The notes beneath the pieces are model-generated. The model did not search any database, was not told the origin of the DNA, and was given only the letters and a program-made list of their open reading frames with translations. From Akkermansia sp. (GTDB lineage Bacteria; Verrucomicrobiota; Verrucomicrobiia; Verrucomicrobiales; Akkermansiaceae), in assembly GCA_017409465.1 (NCBI GenBank), contig JAFQSQ010000009.1:1-64000 (forward strand): DNA of 64,000 bases, written 5' to 3'. Positions 18,063 to 26,108 of the stretch are shown in pieces. The position numbers were made by a program, and so were the translations under genes. Within the stretch, counting starts at the first letter, position 1. Each line of letters begins with the position of its first letter.

Positions 18063-18123
18063 GCCGCACCTCGTATCCGCTACGGGGGCGCATGTGTCGT
18101 GTAGATAACCAATTTTCCTTATT

Positions 18124-21100
18124 ATGATTAAGTGGATTCTGAATAAAATCGTCGGTTCCAAGAATCAGCGTGAAGTTCGCAAGCTCAGGCCGGTGGTGCG
18201 TCGCATCCTCGATATTGAGAAATCCTGGGAGGGTAAGGATCGCGAATTCCTCGTGAGCAAAACCCGCGAGTGGCAGTCTTATCTGCATCGCCTGACTCCG
18301 CTTGATTTGCCGACCCGCGGCGTGATTCTCTCTGCCTCACCCCAGTTGCTGGAGCAGGTGGCGGCTACCCTGAATACCCGTTTTGAATCCCTCAGCAAGG
18401 AGTTCCCCAAGCTTCCCAGGGTGGAGGCCACAGCCGAATCCATCGAGGCCGGTAAGAAAGCCTGGGTGGAGATTGAGCCGAAGTTTGACCGCATGCGCTC
18501 CCGCTATCTGGAGGAGATTTTGCCGGAGGCCTTTGCTGTGGTCAAGAGCGGTGCCAAGCTCCTCTGCGGCAAGGATGTAGATGTCTGCGGCACGCCTATT
18601 CGCTGGGATATGGTTCACTTTGAGGTGCAGCTGCTGGGCGGCATCGCCCTGCATCGCGGCTTCATCGCGGAAATGGCTACGGGTGAGGGTAAGACCCTCG
18701 TGGCAACGCTCCCGGTATACCTGAACGCCCTCACCGGTCTGGGTGTCCATGTGGTGACGGTGAATGACTATCTGGCTCGCCGTGACTCCATGTGGATGGG
18801 TTCTCTGTTCTCGTTCCTCGGCCTGACCGTGGGCTGCATCCAGAGCATGATGCCCAGCGACCTGCGCCGCCGTCAGTACCAGTGCGACATCACTTACGGC
18901 ACCAACTCCGAGTTCGGCTTCGACTACCTGCGCGATAACGGTATGGCGTCCAGCCGCGAGGCTCAGGTGCAGCGTGGGCACTACTTCGCCATCATCGATG
19001 AGGTTGACTCCATCCTCATCGACGAAGCCCGCACGCCGCTCATCATTTCCGGCCCGGCTGTCATCGAGCGCGAGCAGCAGTACGATACCCTCAAGCCGCT
19101 GATTGAAAAGGTGGTACGTAAGCAGATTGAGCTGTGTACAGCTCTCATGGAGCAAGCCAACAAGCTCGCTAAGGCGGGCGATACGGAGGGCGCCGGTCGT
19201 TGCCTCTTCAAGGTCAAGCTGGGGCAGCCTCGCAACCGTGCCTACATGCGCTCTCAGCAGGATCCGGATTTCCGCCGTATGGTGGAGAAATACGAACTCT
19301 TCCTCTATCAGGATCCCCGCAAGCTGGAGCTCTTCAAGCTCAAGGAAGAACTCTACTTCACCGTGGATGAAAAGACGCATGATGCCGACCTCATGGAAAA
19401 GGGGCGTGAACTCATCAGCCCCGGCCACCCGGAGGATTTCGTCCTGCCGGATATCGGTACGGAGTTCGTCAATATCGATGAGGATGAGAAGCTTACAGAA
19501 CGTGAGAAAGAGGCTCGCAAGACTCTTCTGCTCAAGCGTCTGGATGAGACGGGTGCCCGCCTGCACACCACCAGTCAGCTGCTCAAGGCCTACACCATCT
19601 ACGAAAAGGACGTGGAGTATGTGGTGAAGGATGACAAGGTAGTCATCATCGACCAGAACACCGGCCGCGAGATGCCGGGACGCCGCTGGAGCGATGGTCT
19701 GCACCAGGCCGTGGAGGCCAAGGAAGGTGTGGAAGTGGAGGCAGAGAACATGACCTACGCCACCATCACCATCCAGAACTACTTCCGTCTGTACCGCCGT
19801 CTGGCCGGTATGACCGGCACGGCTGAGACAGAGGCTGCTGAGTTCCACGATATCTACAAGCTGGACGTGCTGCCTATCCCCACCAATCGTCCCTGCATTC
19901 GCGAGGATGCCAACGACTTCATTTTCCGCAGCCGCCGCGAGAAGTACAACGCCGTGGTCGGCAAGATTGTGGAGCTGCACAAGAAGGGGCAGCCCGTGCT
20001 CATCGGTACTGCCAGCGTGGATGCGTCTGAGACGCTCTCCCGCATGCTCAAGTATGCCCGCGTGCCGCACGAGGTGCTGAACGCCAAGAACCACCAGCGC
20101 GAGGCTGAGATTATCGCCCGCGCCGGTCAGCGTGGCGCCGTGACCGTGTCCACCAACATGGCCGGTCGTGGTACCGATATCAAGCTCGGTGAGGGCGTGG
20201 CAGAGTTGGGCGGTCTGTTCGTGCTGGGTACAGAGCGCTACGAGTCCCGCCGCATCGACCGCCAGCTGCGTGGCCGCTGCTCCCGTCAGGGTGACCCGGG
20301 TGCCTCCCAGTTCTTCCTGTCCTTTGAGGATGACCTGATGCGCAACTTCGGCGGCAGCGAACGCATGACCAAGATGATGGATCGCTTCGGCATGCAGGAG
20401 GGCGAGGCCGTGGAAAACCGCCTCATGAACCACATCATCGAGGGTGCTCAGAAGCGTGTGGAGCAGCGCAACTACATGTGGCGTAAGCATGTTCTTGACT
20501 ACGATGATGTCATGAACCAGCAGCGTCTTATCGTCTACGCCATGCGCAATGATGCCCTGTTGTGCGAGGAACCCCGCCAGATGCTCTACGACGCCCTGGT
20601 GGAGGGTGTGAACGCCAAGTGCGAGGCCTACCTCAACGAGGATGACACCGGTACCGTCCGCTATACCGACCTCCTGCAGTGGATTAACTCTACCTTCCCC
20701 ATGGGGTGGAGCGAGAAGGAGGCTGACCTCAAGGGTAGGCGCCCGGAAGAGGTCGCAGAAGTCATCATCGCCAAGGTACGTGAGATGTACGAGAAGAAGG
20801 TGGAGGGCGAGCGTGCTGACCGCGTGGATCAGATGGAGCGTTCCATCATGCTGCAGGCCATTGACAAGCTGTGGCAGCAGCATCTCACGGATATGGATGC
20901 TCTGCGCGAAGGCGTGCGCCTGCGTGCCCAGGGACAGCGTGACCCGCTGGTGGAATACAAGCGCGAGGCCTACGAGATTTTCGAAACGCTGATGAACAAC
21001 ATCAACTTCGAAATCCTCAATGGCATGTTCCGTTCCACCACCAATCTGTCTGCCTTTGAGGACTTCCTGGCCTCCCTCCCCGCCAGCAATGCGGAGGAGG

Positions 21101-21471
21101 AGGACTCCGATGTCATGGACATCCTCGGCAATGGTGACCTGCTGTCCGCTCTGCGTGAGCGCCTGGCCGGGCTTGCTCCCAAGGCCGCCGAGCCGGAGGA
21201 CACCCTCCCGCTGCCGGAGATGCCCGAGCTTCCCGTCATGGGCGAGTCCGTCAGCGGAGCCATGGAGACAGCCGTCCCCCGCAGCGAGAAGAAGATGGTG
21301 TTGCCCAAAAAGAAGAAGACCTTCGTCAACATCAAGCGCCCGGAGGGTTCCGGCGATTTGGTGATGGTTTCTCCGGAAATGATGCCCGGCGAGGACGACG
21401 GTGTCACCATAGGCTCCATTGATTCCGGCCATATGCCCGTGGCAGAGGAGGATGAAGCCCCCCGAGCCTGA
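18124..21471 (+). CDS. secA: Preprotein translocase ATPase SecA
   Basis: SecA drives Sec-dependent export through SecYEG. Motifs include MATGEGKTLVATLPVYLNAL (Walker A, near residue 184), DEVDSILIDEARTPLIISG (Walker B, near 297), LAGMTGTAETEAAEF near 560 and GRGTDIKLGEGV near 680. At 1115 residues it is about 215 longer than E. coli SecA. About 80 extra residues lie before Walker A and about 90 in the preprotein cross-linking region; the linker to the C-terminus is also long. The usual C-terminal zinc motif CxCxSGxxxxxC is absent, and the end is acidic (VAEEDEAPRA). The argA-like gene follows after 24 bp. Confidence 0.97.
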   Translation: MIKWILNKIVGSKNQREVRKLRPVVRRILDIEKSWEGKDREFLVSKTREWQSYLHRLTPLDLPTRGVILSASPQLLEQVAATLNTRFESLSKEFPKLPRVEATAESIEAGKKAWVEIEPKFDRMRSRYLEEILPEAFAVVKSGAKLLCGKDVDVCGTPIRWDMVHFEVQLLGGIALHRGFIAEMATGEGKTLVATLPVYLNALTGLGVHVVTVNDYLARRDSMWMGSLFSFLGLTVGCIQSMMPSDLRRRQYQCDITYGTNSEFGFDYLRDNGMASSREAQVQRGHYFAIIDEVDSILIDEARTPLIISGPAVIEREQQYDTLKPLIEKVVRKQIELCTALMEQANKLAKAGDTEGAGRCLFKVKLGQPRNRAYMRSQQDPDFRRMVEKYELFLYQDPRKLELFKLKEELYFTVDEKTHDADLMEKGRELISPGHPEDFVLPDIGTEFVNIDEDEKLTEREKEARKTLLLKRLDETGARLHTTSQLLKAYTIYEKDVEYVVKDDKVVIIDQNTGREMPGRRWSDGLHQAVEAKEGVEVEAENMTYATITIQNYFRLYRRLAGMTGTAETEAAEFHDIYKLDVLPIPTNRPCIREDANDFIFRSRREKYNAVVGKIVELHKKGQPVLIGTASVDASETLSRMLKYARVPHEVLNAKNHQREAEIIARAGQRGAVTVSTNMAGRGTDIKLGEGVAELGGLFVLGTERYESRRIDRQLRGRCSRQGDPGASQFFLSFEDDLMRNFGGSERMTKMMDRFGMQEGEAVENRLMNHIIEGAQKRVEQRNYMWRKHVLDYDDVMNQQRLIVYAMRNDALLCEEPRQMLYDALVEGVNAKCEAYLNEDDTGTVRYTDLLQWINSTFPMGWSEKEADLKGRRPEEVAEVIIAKVREMYEKKVEGERADRVDQMERSIMLQAIDKLWQQHLTDMDALREGVRLRAQGQRDPLVEYKREAYEIFETLMNNINFEILNGMFRSTTNLSAFEDFLASLPASNAEEEDSDVMDILGNGDLLSALRERLAGLAPKAAEPEDTLPLPEMPELPVMGESVSGAMETAVPRSEKKMVLPKKKKTFVNIKRPEGSGDLVMVSPEMMPGEDDGVTIGSIDSGHMPVAEEDEAPRA

Positions 21472-21495
21472 TAATTCCCGATAGAAAAGCCGCCC

Positions 21496-22563
21496 ATGAA
21501 CGTTCGCTCCGCATTGGAATACGTCCCGTATTTCCGCGGGCGACTGTTTGTGGTGCATGTCTCCGCTGCCCTGCTGAACGCCCCGGAGCTGGTGGATGCA
21601 CTGCTGGATGCCGACGCTCTCCATGAAATCGGCGTACGCCTGGTACTGGTGGCAGAGGGGGCAGATGCTTCTGCTCTGGTGCTGAGGGCAGGGGAGTGCG
21701 AGATGCACGCAGCCCTCACGGAGCTGACCCTGGTTGATGGCGAAGCCGCCTTTGCACGAGTGGCAGAGATTGTGGAGCGTCGGCAGGTGGCAATCGTGCC
21801 TTCCGGTGTGTGCGGCCGGTACGATGAAGGCAGTGTGCGTCTGGCTGTTGCTCTGGGGGCAGATAAATACATCTGCCTGATGGAAGCCGGAGTGCCCCAG
21901 CTGGACGGCCAGCCTATTTTTGCCATCCCGGAGCGCGAGGTGGAGGCGCGCGCCGATGAATGCTCCTCACCGGAGGATTTGCGTGCGGCGGCTGCCATTT
22001 GCCGCCGCGGGATTCCTCGCGTACACCTGTTGGACGGGCTGCACCGCGGGGTGCTTCTGGATGAACTCTTCTCAGAGGAAGGCGTGGGTACCATGGTGCA
22101 TACCGACTCCTACCGAGAGATTCGCCCCCTGCGCGAAGATGATATCCCGGAGCTTCTCTCCATGATTGCCCGCTGCATGGTGGACTCTAAACTGGTGCAT
22201 CGCACCTATGAGAACATCCGAGACCATCTCGGCAGCTATTACGTCTATACGCTGGACGGCACCATTGTCGGTTGCGTGGCGCTCTACCCCTACCCGCAGC
22301 ACCGTTGTGCCGAGCTGGGTTGCCTGTTCATCAAGAAAAATTACGAGGGGCACGGCTATGGCAAGGCCATGTGCCGCTTTGTGGAGACGCTGGCCCGGCA
22401 GCAGGGCTTCGACAGCATCTTTGCCATCTCTCAGAGTGCTGTCGCTTACTTCCGTGATCGTCTCCACTATGCCCCCATGTCCCGCGAATCCCTTCCCCCG
22501 GAGCGACGAGCTGTGCTGGAAGCCAGCGGTCGTGCTTCCGAGGTGTTCGGCTGCTCTCTGTAA
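21496..22563 (+). CDS. N-acetylglutamate synthase-like protein
   Basis: The 355-residue protein has the ArgA layout in compact form. An amino-acid-kinase-like N-terminal part is followed by the ArgA junction motif RVHLLDGLHRGVLLDELFSE then GVGTM, and a GNAT domain with the acetyl-CoA loop CLFIKKNYEGHGYGKAMC. In the family this enzyme acetylates glutamate to begin arginine synthesis. The kinase-like part is only about 190 residues (about 290 in E. coli ArgA) and lacks a recognisable nucleotide site, which is usual since it serves as an arginine sensor. No other arginine genes are in the window, so the call rests on motifs. Confidence 0.72.
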   Translation: MNVRSALEYVPYFRGRLFVVHVSAALLNAPELVDALLDADALHEIGVRLVLVAEGADASALVLRAGECEMHAALTELTLVDGEAAFARVAEIVERRQVAIVPSGVCGRYDEGSVRLAVALGADKYICLMEAGVPQLDGQPIFAIPEREVEARADECSSPEDLRAAAAICRRGIPRVHLLDGLHRGVLLDELFSEEGVGTMVHTDSYREIRPLREDDIPELLSMIARCMVDSKLVHRTYENIRDHLGSYYVYTLDGTIVGCVALYPYPQHRCAELGCLFIKKNYEGHGYGKAMCRFVETLARQQGFDSIFAISQSAVAYFRDRLHYAPMSRESLPPERRAVLEASGRASEVFGCSL

Positions 22564-22587
22564 TGTTTTTTATCGAAAGCACTGCCT

Positions 22588-23268
22588 ATGAATCGCTTCT
22601 TTGTTGTTTTCTTTCTGGCAGCCTGTTTGTCGGGCTTGTCATCGTGTCGCTTAGCACTGCATACTCTGCCGGAATCTGTCGGCAAACAGAATTTTGATTT
22701 GCAGACAGAGAGCGGAGAGCCGACAGAGGTCTTTTCCTGCGGTGGCGTACTCTATGTCAGGGTAACGGGGAGTTTTTCGAGACCACCCGTAGCGCTGATG
22801 GAGAACTACGATTTGAAATACGGCGATTGGGTATTTGTTCCTGAATCGGGAAGAAAAACGGAGGTGGAAAGTCAGGTCAGCTTTTTCCTTCCCATGGATG
22901 CGGAGCTGGTGAGACTGTGGAATACCAAGGGTGACATTCAAGCGCCGCTGCGCTTTGAGAAGTACCAGGCCGGGGTACTCACGGAGGCAGAAATGGCAGC
23001 AAGGGGCGGTACCCGCGTGGCAAAAGGGCAGATACATGGCGGGCTACTCGAAAAGCATATTCAGGAAGCGGCTGTCCGCAGGAATTGGACTCATTATGCC
23101 CTGATGCCCGTAAGCGTCGCACTGAAGGCGGCTGATGCGGTATCTGTTATACCTCTGACCGGCGCAGCGCTTGCGGCTGTAGCTGTCGTTGTTCCGGTCG
23201 GTGTTGTGGTAACTGAACTGGGGGAGGTGACCCGGCAACAGCAAACTTCTACCGAGCCGTCCGAATGA
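22588..23268 (+). CDS. Predicted lipoprotein of unknown function
   Basis: Not recognised. A lipoprotein signal is clear: MNRFFVVFFLAACLSG then the lipobox LSSC. The 226-residue protein has a hydrophilic mid-part with many beta-type segments and a second hydrophobic stretch near the C-terminus (PLTGAALAAVAVVVPVGVVV), which may be a membrane anchor. It starts 24 bp after the argA-like gene and may be co-transcribed with secA-argA, but its own promoter cannot be excluded. Confidence 0.7.
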   Translation: MNRFFVVFFLAACLSGLSSCRLALHTLPESVGKQNFDLQTESGEPTEVFSCGGVLYVRVTGSFSRPPVALMENYDLKYGDWVFVPESGRKTEVESQVSFFLPMDAELVRLWNTKGDIQAPLRFEKYQAGVLTEAEMAARGGTRVAKGQIHGGLLEKHIQEAAVRRNWTHYALMPVSVALKAADAVSVIPLTGAALAAVAVVVPVGVVVTELGEVTRQQQTSTEPSE

Positions 23269-23376
23269 TCGATAGATTATTTTCTTAAAAATAAGAAATT
23301 ATTACAAAATATAAATAAAAAGTCTTTTCTGCTGCGCTTGTACAGATGTAGGGCATGAAGCCCGGTATAAACGAAC

Positions 23377-23634
23377 ATGAAAAGATTAGTACAAATGGTA
23401 ATGGTGGCATGCGTAGCATGCTGTGTAGTAGCAGGACAAAAGGCTGAAGCCGCAAGCCTGCATCTCAATCTCGGCAACGCGGTGCAGCTGTGTCTGGGGG
23501 ATAAGCATCACCACCACGTTGCTAAGAAGCACCATAAGAAAGCGGTGAAGAAGCAGTGCCATGCGAAATCGCATTGCCACATGGACAGGCACGCCCGCCG
23601 CTGCGTGGTGCATAGAAAGGGACACCGCCGCTGA
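23377..23634 (+). CDS. Small secreted His/Lys/Cys-rich protein
   Basis: The 85-residue precursor has a signal peptide (about 1-26, cleavage likely after AEA). The mature part has a cluster of four His, many Lys, and cysteines in CHAKSHCHMD and RRCVVH. No enzyme family fits. His and Cys density suggests metal binding in the periplasm, as an inference from composition only. A second protein of the same style lies at 57167-57436. The gene is followed by a strong terminator. Confidence 0.65.
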   Translation: MKRLVQMVMVACVACCVVAGQKAEAASLHLNLGNAVQLCLGDKHHHHVAKKHHKKAVKKQCHAKSHCHMDRHARRCVVHRKGHRR

Positions 23635-23678
23635 TGGATGCCGACACGGACACTGACCCGATTACCCCATATACTCAA

Positions 23679-23718
23679 AGCTCCTGATTGTACCCGATGC
23701 GGACAATCAGGAGCTTTT
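23679..23718 (+). terminator. Strong rho-independent terminator
   Basis: A perfect 13-bp stem (AGCTCCTGATTGT at 23679-23691 with its complement at 23703-23715) is followed by a T-rich run. It ends the transcript of the His-rich gene. Confidence 0.85.
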
Positions 23719-23824
23719 TATCTATCATTTGAGAATGCTTTCATGCACACTCCCGGAATATTGCGGATTGCCGCCATTTCACATGCGTACGTACAGGCTG
23801 GAATACGCATGGAGGATACCAAGT

Positions 23825-23858
23825 AACAAACGCTGTCCGGTTGGGAACAGCGTTTGTT
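23825..23858 (-). terminator. Hairpin after the PEP-CTERM gene
   Basis: AACAAACGCTGT (23825-23836) pairs perfectly with ACAGCGTTTGTT (23847-23858). It lies about 30 bp beyond the stop of the minus-strand PEP-CTERM gene. The U-tract is poor. Confidence 0.6.
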
Positions 23859-23887
23859 GAGAAAGCCGACTGAGAACTGAGATTGTC

Positions 23888-24724
23888 TCAGCGGCGGCGG
23901 CGGTAAACAAGACCAACGAGAGCCAGTAAACTGAGCGTTGCTGTTGTCGGCTCCGGGACCGCTGCCAGTTGAGCCACGGTTCGAGTGGTTTCACTATTGA
24001 GCCCTTTGATGGTAATCACCGTTTCATCACTGAAGTCTGACCACTGATTATCATAATTGACAAAGAAAGTATCTTTGGTGATGGTCATGGAGTCATTCAC
24101 TTCATAATCTACTGTCAGAACAATGTTCCCGCTGAGACTCAGTGTGCCGCCATTGAGGGCGACGCAGGAGTCCTCACTGAATACAACTACGGAATCTTCA
24201 TCATTGAGGTACAGGTCTCCGTTGATTGTGATATTGCCGTTGACATTCAGAGTGCCGGAGCCGTACACATCGATACCGCCGTAGACGCTATCATTCATGG
24301 CATACAGAATTCCGTGTGTAATAGTGCTTATGCCCTGAATGCTGCCGTAGTTGGTTACTTGTCCGTTGATCCCCGTGATGTGGAGAAGACCGTATTCCCC
24401 ATCATAGGGTGAAGCATCTGCATCAATCAAAACACCGTAGTTAGTCATGCTGGAGTTTGAATTATCATCGCCGATGGCAATGGATGTTGCATAAAAAGAA
24501 CCATGGTTCGTAATGCTCTGACCATCCTTCTGAAGCATGATATAATTGGTGGAAAGAGAGGCATCTTCTCCCACGTACACCTGACTCCCCGTAAAAATCA
24601 GGTCGGTATTATCGTAGGCGGCACTTTCCCCGTCCGGTACATTAATGTTTCCGCCTGTGTAAGTGGCGGCCTGGACAGCGGAGAGTCCCAGTACCAGCGC
24701 GGAGAGCAGATAGGTTGATTTCAT
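23888..24724 (-). CDS. PEP-CTERM sorting-domain protein
   Basis: The 278-residue precursor has a signal peptide (MKSTYLLSALVLGLSAVQA) and a PEP-CTERM anchor (VPEPTTATLSLLALVGLVYR then Arg residues). In this system the tail is removed by an exosortase and the protein is placed on the surface. The body is rich in Asn, Ser, Thr and Gly with short repeated beta turns, as in beta-solenoid surface proteins. The start at 24724 has an upstream AAAGGAA, one of the few Shine-Dalgarno-like sites here; a longer frame from 24772 lacks signal-peptide character. A small 7-bp hairpin (24755-24774) lies in its predicted leader. No exosortase gene is in the window. Confidence 0.85.
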   Translation of the reverse strand: MKSTYLLSALVLGLSAVQAATYTGGNINVPDGESAAYDNTDLIFTGSQVYVGEDASLSTNYIMLQKDGQSITNHGSFYATSIAIGDDNSNSSMTNYGVLIDADASPYDGEYGLLHITGINGQVTNYGSIQGISTITHGILYAMNDSVYGGIDVYGSGTLNVNGNITINGDLYLNDEDSVVVFSEDSCVALNGGTLSLSGNIVLTVDYEVNDSMTITKDTFFVNYDNQWSDFSDETVITIKGLNSETTRTVAQLAAVPEPTTATLSLLALVGLVYRRRR

Positions 24725-24783
24725 GTTGTTGTTCCTTTCTGAAAATATGGTGAGCTGTGCAGAGTGCTGCACAGAAGTCAGGT

Positions 24784-24949
24784 TATCGCATTTTAAATAC
24801 GATTTGCTTCTCTTCCTTTAACCGTGAATAACATAATGGACTTTTAGGTATATCTTACCTCTGTTTTCAGCAGATATAACACAGTTATAAAGTGAACTTT
24901 ATCATCATTTTAAATATAATTATCTGGACATATCATTTAAAATGCGATA
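24784..24949. repeat. 15-bp inverted repeats upstream of the PEP-CTERM gene
   Basis: TATCGCATTTTAAAT (24784-24798) and its exact complement (24935-24949) flank 136 bp of very AT-rich sequence. The left copy is part of a 17-bp dyad (24786-24802) related to one at 43642-43658. The stretch 24725-25072 holds no gene that can be supported. It contains this repeat, a leader hairpin at 24755-24774 and the terminator at 25016. Confidence 0.5.
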
Positions 24950-25010
24950 CACCATCTTGTCTGCAAACAGAGCAGGTTGTTGCAGTATGGACCATGAGGA
25001 GTGTAAACGC

Positions 25011-25045
25011 TAAAAGGAAGCACCGCCAAAGCGGTGCTTCCTTTT
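25011..25045. terminator. Bidirectional terminator
   Basis: GGAAGCACCGC (25016-25026) pairs with GCGGTGCTTCC (25031-25041) around a 4-nt loop, with AAAA before and TTTT after. It follows the small minus-strand gene at 25073-25252. Confidence 0.75.
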
Positions 25046-25072
25046 GAAGATTCATGATGTTTTATCACATGC

Positions 25073-25252
25073 TTACATGCACTCCTCCAGAATGCTGCGT
25101 ATTTCAGCGGTAGTGAGGTCATTTTTGTAGCCTCCGCGCAGCAGGAAAGTGCCTTCGGCTATGCCGTCCAGAATCTCCGGGGTGGTGCCCAGCTCACGCA
25201 GACTGAGAACCGACCCGATTATCCTGCCTCTTCTCAGCTCCTGATTATTCAT
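25073..25252 (-). CDS. Small hypothetical protein (59 aa)
   Basis: Not recognised. The peptide begins MNNQELRRGRIIGSVLSLRE and ends TAEIRSILEECM. It is helical, charged and without a signal peptide. Support comes from coding-like composition within an AT-rich region and a terminator 30 bp after its stop. It may be a remnant of a larger gene. Its start codon lies inside a 14-bp hairpin (25239-25274), which could block translation. Confidence 0.4.
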   Translation of the reverse strand: MNNQELRRGRIIGSVLSLRELGTTPEILDGIAEGTFLLRGGYKNDLTTAEIRSILEECM

Positions 25253-25282
25253 CGGTTCAGATGGATAATCAGGAATTTTTTT
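25239..25282 (+). terminator. Hairpin with T-run overlapping a minus-strand start codon
   Basis: A 14-bp stem (25239-25252 with 25261-25274, one G-T pair) has an 8-nt loop and is followed on the plus strand by ATTTTTTT. It looks like a plus-strand terminator that insulates the lipoprotein promoter at 25313, although no plus-strand gene is seen upstream. Confidence 0.5.
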
Positions 25283-25312
25283 GCTGAATTGCGAGAATGT
25301 CCGTAATTTATA

Positions 25313-25341
25313 TTGAAACAGGCGCGATAATCTGTTAGTTT
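25313..25341 (+). promoter_or_regulatory. Predicted leaderless promoter of the lipoprotein-rnr unit
   Basis: TTGAAA (25313-25318), a 17-bp spacer and TAGTTT (25336-25341), which ends six bases before the ATG at 25348. Confidence 0.5.
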
Positions 25342-25347
25342 CAGACC

Positions 25348-26103
25348 ATGTTTTATCGGATACTGACATTTATAGCTGCTATGATGCTTCTGCTGACGAC
25401 CGGTTGTCGGCATACATTGGAATCAGAGAGCGGACTGTATGATGTGAAACTGGAGCGCAATATCAAGGTGGGTGTTGATGGTATCTGGCTCTGGGGTAAG
25501 GGGAACCCCTATGCCAGTCAGAAGAGCGGTCGAGTCTACATCGCCCCCATGGATGTGTCTCATGTCAAAGATGCCGATCCACACATGCTGAAGCTGCTGC
25601 AGGTTCAGATGTACAGCAATATGGTGACCAGTATCGGAACATCCCTGAAGGAAGCCAGCAAAGCCAACGGTGCTGATTGGCGTGTGACCTCCAACCCTGC
25701 CGAGGCCTGCGTGCGCATCGATACGGCGCTGGTACATTTCAAGCCGCAGCGGCCGGGGTTCCGTCTGCTTTCTATCCTCAGCACGTTGGCTCCGGTTCCC
25801 GGTGTCAGCACGGTGGCCGGTTATATAGGTGAGGGAGATATCTGTCTGGAAAGTACCATTCGCGACAGCCGCACCGGTACCCTGCTGGGAGCCTTCAAGG
25901 ATTCCAATCGTAAGAAGGCACGCCTGTATACGGCGGAAGCCTATGAAGCAAGCGGTAATGCCGATGTGAACCTCCGCGAATGGGCTGAGCGCATGGGAAA
26001 GACCCTCCGTGAATGCGGACTGGATCAGCTTGGCCACGGCGGGACTCTCAAGAAGAAAATCGAGGAACGCTCTGTTATTGATGGGGTGATTCGCCATTTT
26101 TGA
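25348..26103 (+). CDS. Predicted lipoprotein of unknown function
   Basis: The 251-residue precursor has the lipobox LTTGC after a hydrophobic signal (MFYRILTFIAAMMLLL). The mature protein has alternating strands and helices, with segments such as SGRVYIAPMDVSHVKDADP and GDICLESTIRDSRTGTLLGA. This pattern recalls DUF3313-type envelope lipoproteins, a tentative likeness only. The RNase R gene begins five bases after its stop, so the two are likely co-transcribed. Confidence 0.7.
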   Translation: MFYRILTFIAAMMLLLTTGCRHTLESESGLYDVKLERNIKVGVDGIWLWGKGNPYASQKSGRVYIAPMDVSHVKDADPHMLKLLQVQMYSNMVTSIGTSLKEASKANGADWRVTSNPAEACVRIDTALVHFKPQRPGFRLLSILSTLAPVPGVSTVAGYIGEGDICLESTIRDSRTGTLLGAFKDSNRKKARLYTAEAYEASGNADVNLREWAERMGKTLRECGLDQLGHGGTLKKKIEERSVIDGVIRHF

Positions 26104-26108
26104 ACCCC

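Noticed and set aside
18337..21708. A 1123-codon open frame antisense to secA
   Set aside because: It is a shadow caused by high-GC codon use in secA. The translation shows no domain and secA is unmistakable.
23638..23826. 62-codon open frame after the His-rich gene
   Set aside because: It runs through the strong terminator at 23679-23715 and has no signal or promoter.
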